DNA of 64,000 nt from Solidesulfovibrio carbinoliphilus subsp. oakridgensis. Its GTDB lineage: Bacteria; Desulfobacterota; Desulfovibrionia; Desulfovibrionales; Desulfovibrionaceae. The notes beneath the pieces are model-generated. The model did no database searches, was not told the DNA's origin, and saw only the letters and a program-made list of their open reading frames with translations. Made by a program: the position numbers and the translations under genes. Below are positions 25,903-35,509 of this stretch, one piece after another. The stretch is from contig NZ_CM001369.1 of NCBI RefSeq assembly GCF_000177215.2, positions 1 to 64,000 of the forward strand, given 5' to 3'. The first letter of the stretch is position 1, and each line of letters opens with the position of its first letter.

Positions 25903-26043
25903 CCCGTCCGGCCGGGACTGCGAGGCCCGTTTCTTCCGGGAATGTCCGCCAAGTTCCCAAGCCGTCCGCCTGCCCGCCGCCCCGGCGCCGGGCAGGCGGA
26001 CCCCACCCGGCGGCGCGGCCGCGCCGCCGGCACGGAGTGTTGC

Positions 26044-26946
26044 ATGACTGAAAAAAGCAAAGAATTTCCCTGGACAGGCGAACGGATCGTCACTTCCTGC
26101 GCCCTGGACCACGGCGGCGTCATCGAGCACCTGCACCGCTACGCCTTTGCCCGCGACCTGGCCGCGGGCAAGGCCGTGCTCGATATCGCCTGCGGCGAGG
26201 GCTACGGCTCCAACCTCCTGGCCCAGCGGGCGGCGAGCGTGGTCGGGGTGGACATCGCCCCGGACGTGGTGGCCCACGCCACGGAAAAATACCAACGGCC
26301 AAACCTGGAATTTCGCCACGGCAGCTGCCTCGACATCCCCATGCCCGACGCCTCGGTGGACCTGCTCGTTTCCCTGGAGACCCTCGAGCACTTCGTCGAG
26401 CACGAGGTCTTTCTCCGGGAGATAAAACGGGTCCTGCGTCCGCAGGGGCTGCTCGTCCTGTCCTCGCCCAACCGGCCGGAATTTTCCGAGCGCCACAACA
26501 TCAGCTATCCCCACCACGTGCGGGAACTGGATCGTCAGGAATTTGACGATCTCATTACCCCCCATTTCCGCAACATCCGCATGGTGTGCCAGCGGCTGCT
26601 GTTCGGCTCGTGCCTGTTTCCCGAAACCGAGGCCACGGCCCGGGTCGGCGTCTATTCCGGCACGTTCACCGAAGTGGCGTTCACCCCGGGCCTGCCCCGG
26701 GTCAACATGTTCATCGCCCTTTGCAGCGACGGGGAGATCCCCTCCTTTCCGGTCAGCCTGTACGAGGGGGAAAACACCGCCCAGGACCAACTGGGCGTGG
26801 TCCAAAACGAGCTGAACCGGGTCAACGCGGAACGCGAGAAACTGCGTCGCCGGGAGGCCGCCATGACCGCGGCCCTGGAAAAGAAAGTCGCGGAAAACGC
26901 CCGGCTGGCCCTGGAAATAAAGCGCCTGGCCACCCGTCCGTCCTGA
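26044..26946 (+). CDS. class I SAM-dependent methyltransferase with C-terminal coiled coil
   Basis: The 300-aa protein is a Methyltransf_11-type enzyme: VLDIACGEGYGSNLL is motif I (residues about 39-53), VVGVDIAPDVV motif II and LLVSLETLEHF the post-II strand. The last 50 residues are a Lys/Glu/Arg-rich coiled coil. Methylation of glycan termini is the likely role, consistent with chain capping recognised by Wzt, though the link is speculative. ATG 26044 follows GGAG by about 7 nt. Confidence 0.85.
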   Translation: MTEKSKEFPWTGERIVTSCALDHGGVIEHLHRYAFARDLAAGKAVLDIACGEGYGSNLLAQRAASVVGVDIAPDVVAHATEKYQRPNLEFRHGSCLDIPMPDASVDLLVSLETLEHFVEHEVFLREIKRVLRPQGLLVLSSPNRPEFSERHNISYPHHVRELDRQEFDDLITPHFRNIRMVCQRLLFGSCLFPETEATARVGVYSGTFTEVAFTPGLPRVNMFIALCSDGEIPSFPVSLYEGENTAQDQLGVVQNELNRVNAEREKLRRREAAMTAALEKKVAENARLALEIKRLATRPS

Positions 26947-27015
26947 GCCGGAACCGGCGGGCGGACGTTCCCCCGCCGCCGTGCCGCCGGAAGTCCAAAA
27001 GGAGCGACCCGCCTC

Positions 27016-30000
27016 ATGAGCATGAACATCTGCATCGGGTTGGTGGAACACCTCGGGGACATCGTGGCCTGCGAACCCGTGGTCCGGTATCTGCGCCAGG
27101 CCCGGCCCGAGGCCAGGATTTTTTGGTGCGTGCGCCAGGCCTACGCCGATCTGGTGTCCCACCACCCCGACCTTTCCGGCATCATCGAGGTCGCCTGTCC
27201 GAGCGAATGGCGGGCGCTTGTCGCCGCCCAGGCCTTTGACGGCGTGGTCAGCCTCCACCTGGCCCAACGCCACTGCCCCCTGTGCAAAGGGCAGGTCGGG
27301 GTCCAGGCCCGGTTTCCCACGGTGACCGAGGTCAACTACTATTTCTACGGCTCCCTGCTCGAGGTCTTCGGCGCCTGCGCCGGGCTGCCGGCCCTTCGCG
27401 ACCAGCCCCGGCTCCACCTGCCGCCGGCCTGCGTCCCGGCCGTGGACGCGCTTGGCCTGCCGCCGCGCTACGCGGTCTTTCACCGCCAGTCCCTGGACGA
27501 GGCCCGCAACTGGGACGACGCCAAATGGGACGTCCTGGCCCGCCGCCTGCCCGAGGCGTTCGGCCTGCCCGTGGTCGAGGTGGGCGGCCCGCCGGCCGCC
27601 GGGACCCCGGCCCTTGGCGGCGAGGGCCACCGGGACCTGCGGGGCCGGACCTCGATCCTGGAGACGGCCGAGGTCATCCGCCGGGCCAGCCTCTTTGTCG
27701 GCATCGACAGCGGGCCGGCCCACCTGGGCAACGCCCTGGGCACCTACGGCATCCTGCTTCTCGGCCGCTTCAGCGTCTTTCGCCACCACATGCCCTACAC
27801 CGGGGTGTACGCCACCGGGGAAAACAGCCGCATCCTGCGGGCTGACGGCCCGGCCCGGGACATTTCGGCAGAGGCGGTCCTCGAGGCCGTGCGCCAGTGG
27901 GACGCGGCCGGGAAAAACGGGACCCTGCCCCGTTTCCCCGAGCTTGCCGCCTCGGTCGTGGCCCCGGGGGCGGCCGTCCCGGTCCGCCACCCGGGCGTCC
28001 TGGCCTTCCTGCGCCGGGAAGCGGCGGACAAGATCACGCCCGACCTGCTCCGGGACCTGGCGGCCGTGCGCCTGCACCACGGCGACGAGCCTGGGTTCGA
28101 GGCCCTTTTGGCCGAGCTGGAGGCCGGGGAGAATCCGGCCGCTGCCGGCTCCGCCCCGGCCGACCCCCGGGACGTCCGCCTGCGCCAGCTGGCCCGCCTG
28201 GCGGCCCGGGACCCGGGCGAGCGGGCCGTGGCGATCCGGCTGGTCCGGGAACTGCTCGACGCCGGCCAGACCCGGCCGGCCCTGGCCCACCTCAAGCCGC
28301 TCCTGGCCCTGCTGCGGACCCAGGCCGCCCGGCAGCTCGGTCTGGTCACCCGCCACCTGCGCCAGGGCACGCCGGCCTGCGCCGCCTTCCACGCCAACGC
28401 CTATCTGGACTACCAGTCGGAGCGCAGCCAGGCCCAGCTGCTCGAAGCGGCGGCCCAGCTGGCCGCAGGCGCCGCCTCCCGGGCCGACGCCCTCGTCGAG
28501 GCCGTGCTGGCCCAGCCCTTTGCCACCCCGGCCCTCCTGGCCGAGGCCGGCCGGCTCAAGGCGGCCCTGGGCCAGGCCGAAGCCGGGGCGGTCCTGGCCG
28601 CCAAGGCCGCCTCGGTCGGGGACAGGCCCGGGGAGCTGCGCCGGGCGTTCCGGGACCGGCTCCTGGCGAGCGTGGCCGAAGGCCTGGCCCCGGCCGCCGA
28701 AGCCCCGGCCAGGGGCCCCGGACCGAAAACCGCCTTTTTCACCATCTGCAGCGCCAACTACATCCCGACGGCCATGGCCCTTTTCAACTCGCTCATGCTC
28801 CACTGCCAGGAAGGGGACCTGCACCTGCTTTTATGCGAAGAGCCGGGCCTTCGCGAGCAGATCAACCTGCCCCCAAGCATCGCCCTCCACTTTCCGGACA
28901 AGCTCGGCATTCCGCGTTGGCGGCAACTGGCCTATTATTACAACATCACGGAATTCAACACCGCCGTCAAACCGTACTTCTTCCAGAAGCTCTTCGAACA
29001 GGGCTACGAACGCGTCCTCTACTTCGATCCGGACATCCGGTTCTATTCGAGCCTGTCCCCGCTCCTGGCCGAACTGGACGCCAGCGACGCCCTGCTCACC
29101 CCGCACATGGCCAAGCCCTACGAGGACGACGGGATTTTCCCGCGAATCGAGGACTGCATCCGGGCCGGCCAGTTCAACCTGGGTTTCATCGGCCTGGCCA
29201 AGGGGGCCCAGACCGAGGCCTTTTTGCGGTGGTGGGCCGGGGCCCTCTATGAAAAGTGCCTGGTGGAGACGGATTACACGTATTTCGTGGACCAGTTCTT
29301 CGCGGCCATCACCCCGTCCTTCATGGACCGGGTCAAGGTGCTGCGAAACGCCGGCTACAACATGGCCTACTGGAACATCTTCCAGCGGCGCCTGGCGTTG
29401 GAGGACGGCGAATACGTCACCGAGGACGGGCCACTGGTCTTTTTCCATTTCAGCGGCTTTGACGCCGCCTGGCCGGACCGGCTGTCCAAGTACTCCGACC
29501 GGGGCAGTCCCATCGCCCCGGGCTCGGCCCTGGCCCGCCTGACCGGCGACTACCGGGCGGAACTCGAAGCCAACGCGGCCTTTTACCCCTTTGGCGACAT
29601 CCCCTATTCCTTCGGCCGCCACACCGACGGCCGCAGCATCACCGGGGCCGAGCGGCGGGCGTTTCTGAAGCTGCCCCGGGCCCGGCGGGAGCTCCTTGGC
29701 AACCCGTTCAAGCTGCCGGCGGCGGGCGTGGGCGCCGGGGCCGCGCCCGGAAGGGACCCGGCCCCGCGGCCCCAGCCGCCGGCCCAGCCCCGGCCGGCCG
29801 CGACAACGCCCCGGCGGCTCAAGGTGACCAAGGACTACATGGCCGGCGACAAGGCCGTGACCGTGGGCGGGCAGTCGGAATTCGCCCGGCGCCTGCGCGA
29901 GACCATCCTTGCCTGCAGGCCCCGGAAGGTCATCGAGACAGGCACCTTTTTCGGCACCGGCACCACCCGGGCCATTGCCGACGCCCTGCTGTCGCTTGGC

Positions 30001-32454
30001 ACCGAGTTCCGGTTTTTCACCATCGAGTGCAACCCCGTGCACTACGCCATGGCCGTGAAAAACCTCCGCCAGGCCGGGCTCCTCGACGCCGTGCGCATCC
30101 TGCAAGGCCTGACCGTGCCCCGGGCCGTCCTGCCGACCGTGGAGGAGATCAACCGGGCCTGCGTGGAAAACGTGGAATTCGACGACATTTTCATCGACCA
30201 CGCCGAACACGAGCGGGCCCTGCTCTATTACCAGGAAACCGACTTCAAGGACGCGCCCGACGACCTGCTCGGGGCCTGCCTGGACACCTTCGACCACCGG
30301 CCGGATTTCGTGCTCCTCGACAGCGGCGGCCACATGGGCAACGTGGAGTTCAACTACCTGATCGAGCGGCTGGCCCAGCCCTGCATCCTGGCCCTGGACG
30401 ACATCCTGCACATCAAGCACCACCGGAGCTTTCACCAGATCCGAAGCGACGGCCGGTTCGAAATCCTGGCCTCCTCCCAGGAGAAATTCGGCTTTTGCAT
30501 CGCCCGCTTCACGCCGGCCGGCTGGCGGGCCCCGGCCGCGCCCTCCGGCCGCCGGGTCCGGATCGCGGGCCAGGACGCCCACGGAGCGGACCTGACCGAG
30601 GTGGGGGAGACCTCCCGCTTCGCCCAGGCCCTCGAGGCCCTCATCCGGCGCGAGAAGCCGCGGCGGATCGTCGAGACCGGCACCTACCACGGCACCGGCA
30701 CGACCGCGGCCATCGCCCGGGCCCTGCTGGCGGCCGACCTGGGGGACGCGGTCTTTTTCACCATCGAATGCAATCCCGAGAACCACGCCACGGCCGTCAA
30801 AAACCTGGAGGCGGCCGGACTCCTGCCCACGGTCCGCCCCCTCAACGGCCTGTCCCTGCCCCGGACCGCCCTGCCCACCCGGGAGCGGATCCAACGCGAC
30901 TGCGTGGAGCGGATCGAATTCGACGACATCTTCGTGGACCATCCGGAAAACGTCCGCACCTCCCGTTATTACGCGGAAACGGACTTCGACGGGCCGGACG
31001 ATCTGCTCGGCCAGTGCCTGGCCGCCTTCGAGCTGTGCCCGGACCTGGTCCTGCTCGACAGCGGCGGCCATGTCGGCAACGTGGAGTTCAACTACGCCCT
31101 GTCCCTGATCAAATCGCCCTGCCACATCGCTTTGGACGATATCTACCACATCAAGCACCGCAAAAGCTTCGCCCAGATGCAGGCCGATCCCCGCTTCGAG
31201 ATCCTGTCCGCCTCGGACGAGAAGTTCGGCTTCGCCATCGCCAGATTCACGCCCTGGACCACGGACGACCGGCCCAAGCGCCTCCTGTGGGTCCGCACCG
31301 ACGCCATCGGCGACAGCCTGCTCGCCGCGCCGCTGCTGCCGGTCCTCCGGTCCGCCCTGGGCGGACCGGAGGTCACGGTGGTCTGCCAGGAGATGGTGGC
31401 CGACTGCTACCGCCGCCTGCCGGCGGTGGCGGCGGTGGTGGGATTCGACAAGGGGCGCCTGGCCGCCGACGCCCCCTACCGGGAGGGCCTCATGGCCTCC
31501 CTGCGGGAACAGGGCTTCGACCTGGCCCTCAACACCGTCTATTCGCGCAACTGGTGCTCCGAGCTTTTTACCGTCAACAGCGGCGCCAAAAAGCGGATCG
31601 GCTTCCGGGGCGACGACAGCAACATCGCGCGCGAGGACCGGATCGGGGCCGGCCGCTCCTACACCCTGCTGGTGGACAGCCCGGCCGGCCATCGGCTGGA
31701 AGTCGACCGGTACCGGGACTTCCTGACGGGCCTGGGCCTGCCCGGGCAGGACATCCGGCCGCAATTCGCCGTGTCGGCCGGGGACAGGGAGGAAGCGGAC
31801 GCGCTTTTGGCCCGCCATGGCCTCGACCCGGACAAGACGGTGGCCCTTTTCTGCGGGGCCCAGTTCGCGGTCCGGCGCTACGAGGGCTACGGCCAGGCCG
31901 TGGCCGGGATCTGCCGGGAAATGGGGCTCTCGGTCCTGGCCCTTGGCGGCGGGGGCGACGCGGCCATAAACGGGCGCAACCTGGCGGCCGCCGGCGGCGG
32001 GGTCGACCTGTCGGGCCAGACGACCCTGGCCCAGGCCGCGGCGCTCCTGTCCCGGTGCCGGCTGGCCGTTGGCGCGGAAACGGGGCTGGCCCACCTGGCC
32101 TGCGCGGTCGGCACGCCCCACGTGGTACTGCTTGGCGGCGGCCATTTCGGCCGCTTCATGCCCTATTCGCCGCTGACCCACGTGGCCTGCCTGCCCCTGG
32201 CCTGCTACGGCTGCAACTGGCAGTGCCGCTACGAGCGGGCCCACTGCGTGGCCGACGTCCATCCCGGGGTCATGGCCGAGGCGGTCCGGGCCGCCCTGGC
32301 CGGCCCGTCGGACCGGATCCGGGTGTTCATGCAGGCCGTTTCCCTGTGGCGGCCGGCCGGCGGCCGGCCGGCCTGGAAGGGGCCGGAGCGGTATCTCGCG
32401 CCCGGGACCTGCCAGCTGGTCCCGGTGGTCAAATCGGCCCTGGCGGCCGGGTGA
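27016..32454 (+). CDS. 1812-aa glycan assembly protein: GT9 / helical repeat / GT8-like / two methyltransferase-like domains / GT9
   Basis: Residues 1-300 resemble a heptosyltransferase-like GT9 domain (FVGIDSGPAHLGNALG near 230-245). Residues 320-565 are Ala/Leu-rich helical repeats. Residues about 571-880 resemble a GT8-type domain (FFTICSANYIPTAMALFNSL, then LYFDPDIRF as the DxD site). Residues 935-1168 and 1181-1413 are tandem copies of a methyltransferase-like domain (ETGTFFGTGTT and ETGTYHGTGTT; LLDSGGH-GNVEFNY; ALDDI-HIKH). Residues 1418-1812 form a second GT9 domain (VGAETGLAHLACAVGTP). No signal peptide or membrane helix is seen, so it should act in the cytoplasm. The frame is unbroken and codon use is uniform, so this is a real fusion rather than a misassembly. 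AGGAG lies 10 nt upstream. Confidence 0.86.
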   Translation: MSMNICIGLVEHLGDIVACEPVVRYLRQARPEARIFWCVRQAYADLVSHHPDLSGIIEVACPSEWRALVAAQAFDGVVSLHLAQRHCPLCKGQVGVQARFPTVTEVNYYFYGSLLEVFGACAGLPALRDQPRLHLPPACVPAVDALGLPPRYAVFHRQSLDEARNWDDAKWDVLARRLPEAFGLPVVEVGGPPAAGTPALGGEGHRDLRGRTSILETAEVIRRASLFVGIDSGPAHLGNALGTYGILLLGRFSVFRHHMPYTGVYATGENSRILRADGPARDISAEAVLEAVRQWDAAGKNGTLPRFPELAASVVAPGAAVPVRHPGVLAFLRREAADKITPDLLRDLAAVRLHHGDEPGFEALLAELEAGENPAAAGSAPADPRDVRLRQLARLAARDPGERAVAIRLVRELLDAGQTRPALAHLKPLLALLRTQAARQLGLVTRHLRQGTPACAAFHANAYLDYQSERSQAQLLEAAAQLAAGAASRADALVEAVLAQPFATPALLAEAGRLKAALGQAEAGAVLAAKAASVGDRPGELRRAFRDRLLASVAEGLAPAAEAPARGPGPKTAFFTICSANYIPTAMALFNSLMLHCQEGDLHLLLCEEPGLREQINLPPSIALHFPDKLGIPRWRQLAYYYNITEFNTAVKPYFFQKLFEQGYERVLYFDPDIRFYSSLSPLLAELDASDALLTPHMAKPYEDDGIFPRIEDCIRAGQFNLGFIGLAKGAQTEAFLRWWAGALYEKCLVETDYTYFVDQFFAAITPSFMDRVKVLRNAGYNMAYWNIFQRRLALEDGEYVTEDGPLVFFHFSGFDAAWPDRLSKYSDRGSPIAPGSALARLTGDYRAELEANAAFYPFGDIPYSFGRHTDGRSITGAERRAFLKLPRARRELLGNPFKLPAAGVGAGAAPGRDPAPRPQPPAQPRPAATTPRRLKVTKDYMAGDKAVTVGGQSEFARRLRETILACRPRKVIETGTFFGTGTTRAIADALLSLGTEFRFFTIECNPVHYAMAVKNLRQAGLLDAVRILQGLTVPRAVLPTVEEINRACVENVEFDDIFIDHAEHERALLYYQETDFKDAPDDLLGACLDTFDHRPDFVLLDSGGHMGNVEFNYLIERLAQPCILALDDILHIKHHRSFHQIRSDGRFEILASSQEKFGFCIARFTPAGWRAPAAPSGRRVRIAGQDAHGADLTEVGETSRFAQALEALIRREKPRRIVETGTYHGTGTTAAIARALLAADLGDAVFFTIECNPENHATAVKNLEAAGLLPTVRPLNGLSLPRTALPTRERIQRDCVERIEFDDIFVDHPENVRTSRYYAETDFDGPDDLLGQCLAAFELCPDLVLLDSGGHVGNVEFNYALSLIKSPCHIALDDIYHIKHRKSFAQMQADPRFEILSASDEKFGFAIARFTPWTTDDRPKRLLWVRTDAIGDSLLAAPLLPVLRSALGGPEVTVVCQEMVADCYRRLPAVAAVVGFDKGRLAADAPYREGLMASLREQGFDLALNTVYSRNWCSELFTVNSGAKKRIGFRGDDSNIAREDRIGAGRSYTLLVDSPAGHRLEVDRYRDFLTGLGLPGQDIRPQFAVSAGDREEADALLARHGLDPDKTVALFCGAQFAVRRYEGYGQAVAGICREMGLSVLALGGGGDAAINGRNLAAAGGGVDLSGQTTLAQAAALLSRCRLAVGAETGLAHLACAVGTPHVVLLGGGHFGRFMPYSPLTHVACLPLACYGCNWQCRYERAHCVADVHPGVMAEAVRAALAGPSDRIRVFMQAVSLWRPAGGRPAWKGPERYLAPGTCQLVPVVKSALAAG

Positions 32455-32509
32455 GGCCTGGCGGCGCAAGGCAACGACCGACACGACAGTTCCCCGACAA
32501 GGAGAAGCC

Positions 32510-33394
32510 ATGACAGCGAACGGCAAGACGGGCCGCAAGGCGCCAAACGACCTGGGCAAACTGCAGGAACGGCTCCTGGTCAAAAAGCAGCGGGCCCTGC
32601 TGCGCCTGGACGAGCCCGACCCGGACGGGGCGAACATCGTCAAGGGCCGCAACATGATGGAGGGCTATCTTCGCGGCAGCAACATCCAGTACGGCGACTA
32701 CGTCCGGACGGTGGCGAGCGACCCGCTTTTCGCCCGGGCCTATGCCCTGGTCAAGGACCTGACCCTGGTCAGCCTGCCGAAACTGGTCAATCTCTATTCC
32801 CTCGTCCGCTTCTACCTGCCCCGCCTGGCGCCGGGGCAGATCGTGGAATTCGGCTCCTACCGGGGCGGCTCGGCCATTCTCATGGCCTTTCTGGCCCGCC
32901 AGCTCGGCCTTGAGGCCAGGGTCTACGCCCTGGACACCTTCGAGGGCATGCCCGAGACCGCGGCCGTGGTGGACTGGCACAAGCAGGGCGACTTCGCCGA
33001 GACGTCGCTCGCGGCGCTCGAGACCTACCGGGACGAACTCGGCCTCGACAACCTGCACTTCGTCAAGGGCCGGTTCGAGGACACGGCCGAGGCGCTTTTC
33101 GGCCGCATCGGGCCGGTCGCCCTGGCCCACGTCGATTGCGACATCGAATCCGCCGTGCGCTATGCCTACGACACGGTCAGGGAAAGGATGGTTCCCGGCG
33201 GGTACGTGGTCTTTGACGACCCCCTCGAATCCTGCTGCCTGGGCGCGTTCCAGGTGGTGGAGGAGTGCCTGGTGGCGCGCGACGGCCTCCTGGCCGAGCA
33301 GGTGTATCCGCACCTGGTCTACCGCTATCCGCCCCTGGCCGGCCGGACGACGCCTCCGGACGTTTCGGGGGTTGGGCCCGGGAGCGACGCCTGA
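32510..33394 (+). CDS. TylF/MycF-type O-methyltransferase
   Basis: The 294-aa protein belongs to the macrocin O-methyltransferase family, which methylates sugar hydroxyls in a metal-dependent way. Visible motifs are IVEFGSYRGGSA (motif I), VYALDTFEGMPE, LAHVDCDIESA (the metal-binding Asp pair) and GGYVVFDD. The length is usual for the family plus an N-terminal basic extension of about 60 residues. AAGGAG lies 6 nt before the ATG. It sits 55 bp after the 1812-aa gene and may finish the same glycan. Confidence 0.9.
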   Translation: MTANGKTGRKAPNDLGKLQERLLVKKQRALLRLDEPDPDGANIVKGRNMMEGYLRGSNIQYGDYVRTVASDPLFARAYALVKDLTLVSLPKLVNLYSLVRFYLPRLAPGQIVEFGSYRGGSAILMAFLARQLGLEARVYALDTFEGMPETAAVVDWHKQGDFAETSLAALETYRDELGLDNLHFVKGRFEDTAEALFGRIGPVALAHVDCDIESAVRYAYDTVRERMVPGGYVVFDDPLESCCLGAFQVVEECLVARDGLLAEQVYPHLVYRYPPLAGRTTPPDVSGVGPGSDA

Positions 33395-33496
33395 GCCGGC
33401 CGTTTTCGCCAGGGGCGGCCCTGGCCGGGTGACGGCGAGACCGTGCCAACGAACGTGGCGGAGCGCTTCCGGCCCGCCCGGGACGAGGGGAAAGAC

Positions 33497-34570
33497 ATGC
33501 CAGGTTTTGCCTTTGCGGGAAGAAAAATAGGCGACAACCAGCCCGCCTATTTCATCGCCGACATCGCCGCCAATCACGACGGCCGGCTCGACCGGGCCCT
33601 GGAACTCATCCGCCTGGCCGCGGCGGCCGGGGCCGACGCGGCCAAGTTTCAGAACTTCCACGCCGAAAAGATCGTTTCCGAAGTCGGCTTCCAGGGCCTT
33701 GGCCGCCAGCTCGACCACCAAAAGACCTGGAACAAGCCCGTGGTCGAGGTCTACCGGGAGGCGTCCATTCCCGGGGACTGGACCGAGGCCCTGTGGCGGG
33801 CCTGCCGCGAGGCCGGCATCGACTACTTTTCCACGCCCTACGACCAGGAGTCCGTGGATCTGCTCGACCCCTTCGTGCCGGTCTACAAGATCGGCTCCGG
33901 GGACATCACCCACACCCGGCTGATCGACTCCATCGCCGCCAAGGGCAAACCGGTTTTCATCGCCACCGGCGCGTCCGTGCTCGAGGACGTCACCCGGGCC
34001 ATGGACATCCTGCTGGCCCATCAAGTCCCGGTGGTGCTCATGCAGTGCAACACCAACTACACCGGTGCGGCCGACGGGTTCGCCTCGGTCAACCTGCGGG
34101 TGCTCGAAACCTACCGTCGCCTCTATCCCGGCGCCGTGCTCGGGCTGTCCGACCACACCCCGGGCCATGCGGCCGTGCTCGGAGCCGTGGCCCTGGGCGC
34201 CAAGGTGGTGGAGAAACACTTTACCGACGACAACGCCCGGCCGGGCCCGGACCACGGCTTTTCCATGACGCCGGCCGGCTGGCGCGAGATGGTCGACCGG
34301 ACCCGGGAACTCGAACAGGCTCTTGGCGACGGCGTCAAGCGCATCGAGGCCAACGAGCTCCAGACCATGGTGGTCCAGCGCCGGGCCCTGCGGGCCGTCC
34401 GGGATCTGCCGGCCGGCCACGCCCTGACGCCGGACGACCTGGAGGCCCTGCGTCCCATTCCCGAGGACGGATTGCCCCCCTACGAACTGGACGCGCTGCT
34501 CGGGAAAACCCTTGCCCGGGCCCTTGGCCGAGGCGAGCACCTCACGCGTCGCCACCTGGCCCGGACGTAG
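33497..34570 (+). CDS. NeuB/PseI/SpsE-family sialic-acid-type synthase
   Basis: The 357-aa enzyme condenses phosphoenolpyruvate with an N-acetylated hexose to give a nonulosonic acid. Seen are the N-terminal TIM barrel (FIADIAANHDGRLDRALELI, AAKFQNFHAEKI, YKIGSGDITH, GLSDHTPGH, VVEKHFT) and the C-terminal antifreeze-like SAF domain (RRALRAVRDLPAGHALTPDDL onward). I use ATG 33497 with GAGGGG 6 nt upstream; a GTG 18 codons earlier would add non-family residues. The product (neuraminic, legionaminic or pseudaminic acid) cannot be told from sequence. Its 3' end overlaps the convergent reductase gene by 29 bp. Confidence 0.92.
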   Translation: MPGFAFAGRKIGDNQPAYFIADIAANHDGRLDRALELIRLAAAAGADAAKFQNFHAEKIVSEVGFQGLGRQLDHQKTWNKPVVEVYREASIPGDWTEALWRACREAGIDYFSTPYDQESVDLLDPFVPVYKIGSGDITHTRLIDSIAAKGKPVFIATGASVLEDVTRAMDILLAHQVPVVLMQCNTNYTGAADGFASVNLRVLETYRRLYPGAVLGLSDHTPGHAAVLGAVALGAKVVEKHFTDDNARPGPDHGFSMTPAGWREMVDRTRELEQALGDGVKRIEANELQTMVVQRRALRAVRDLPAGHALTPDDLEALRPIPEDGLPPYELDALLGKTLARALGRGEHLTRRHLART

Positions 34571-35507
34571 CCGGCCCCCTCCCCAGGCTCCCGGCCAAAA
34601 GACCCGGAACGCCCGCGTCCCGGAGCTTTTTCAGGCGTCGCACGGCCTCGGCCACGGGCGGGAAAAACGAGGTCCCGATCAGGGCCGCCGCCCTGGAGGA
34701 ATCCAGGCTGGTGTCGCCGGGGCGTCTGGCCGCAAGCGTCTGGCCGCTGCGGCCCGGCCGCACCAGATCTTCCGGATAGCCGAACTCCCGGCACAAAAGC
34801 CGTAAAAAAGCGTACTTGCTCACGGCGTCGGCGGCCCCGGCGTTGTAGACGCCCCGCGCCCCGGCCCGGACCAGGGCCTCGATGGCCCGGGCCAGGTCGC
34901 TGGCCAGGAGCGGGGAAAAGACGGCGTCGGTAAATCCCGTCAGCGGCTCCCCGCCGGCCTCGAGCCGGGCCAGGGCCCATTCGGCCAGGCTCCGTTTCGC
35001 CCGCCCGCTCCAGCCGAACAGGTTGGTGCGCACGATCAGGCATTCTCCCCCGGCTTCGGCCACGGCCTCCTCGCCCGCCAGCTTGGAGGCGGCGTAGGCG
35101 TTGACCGGACCGGTGGGGGCCGATTCGGCATGGGGCGCGCCGCCGGGAGCGTAGACCGCGTCCGTGGAGACGTGGACGAACAGGCTCCCGGCCGCCCGGG
35201 CGGCCCGGGCCAGCCGGCCGGGAGCCCGGGCGTTGACGGCGAAGGCCTCGTCGGGCCGGGCCTCGCAGGCGTCCACCCGGGTCTCGGCCGCGCAGTGCAC
35301 CGTGACCTCGGGCCGGATGTCGGCGAACAGGGCCGCCACCTCCCCGTCCGACCGGATGTCCAGCCGCCGGCTCACGGTTCCGGCCAGGGAAAAGGGGTGG
35401 GCCGCGTAGGTGCCGACCACCTCCCAGTCGCGGCAAAGGGCCAGGGCCACGTTGCCGCCAAGGAGGCCCGAGGCCCCGGTCACGAGCAGGCGCCGCCGGG
35501 CGGCCAT
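34542..35507 (-). CDS. RmlD-like NAD(P)-dependent nucleotide-sugar reductase
   Basis: The 321-aa short-chain dehydrogenase of the RmlD (dTDP-4-dehydrorhamnose reductase) type has TGASGLLGGNV as the cofactor-binding turn, HVSTDAVYA with the catalytic Thr, and YAASKLAGE as the YxxxK pair. It probably reduces a 4-keto sugar. It is the last gene of a five-gene leftward operon and starts 2 bp after the aminotransferase stop. Its stop lies inside the 3' end of the oppositely oriented neuB-like gene. Confidence 0.9.
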   Translation of the reverse strand: MAARRRLLVTGASGLLGGNVALALCRDWEVVGTYAAHPFSLAGTVSRRLDIRSDGEVAALFADIRPEVTVHCAAETRVDACEARPDEAFAVNARAPGRLARAARAAGSLFVHVSTDAVYAPGGAPHAESAPTGPVNAYAASKLAGEEAVAEAGGECLIVRTNLFGWSGRAKRSLAEWALARLEAGGEPLTGFTDAVFSPLLASDLARAIEALVRAGARGVYNAGAADAVSKYAFLRLLCREFGYPEDLVRPGRSGQTLAARRPGDTSLDSSRAAALIGTSFFPPVAEAVRRLKKLRDAGVPGLLAGSLGRGPATSGPGGDA

Positions 35508-35509
35508 GG

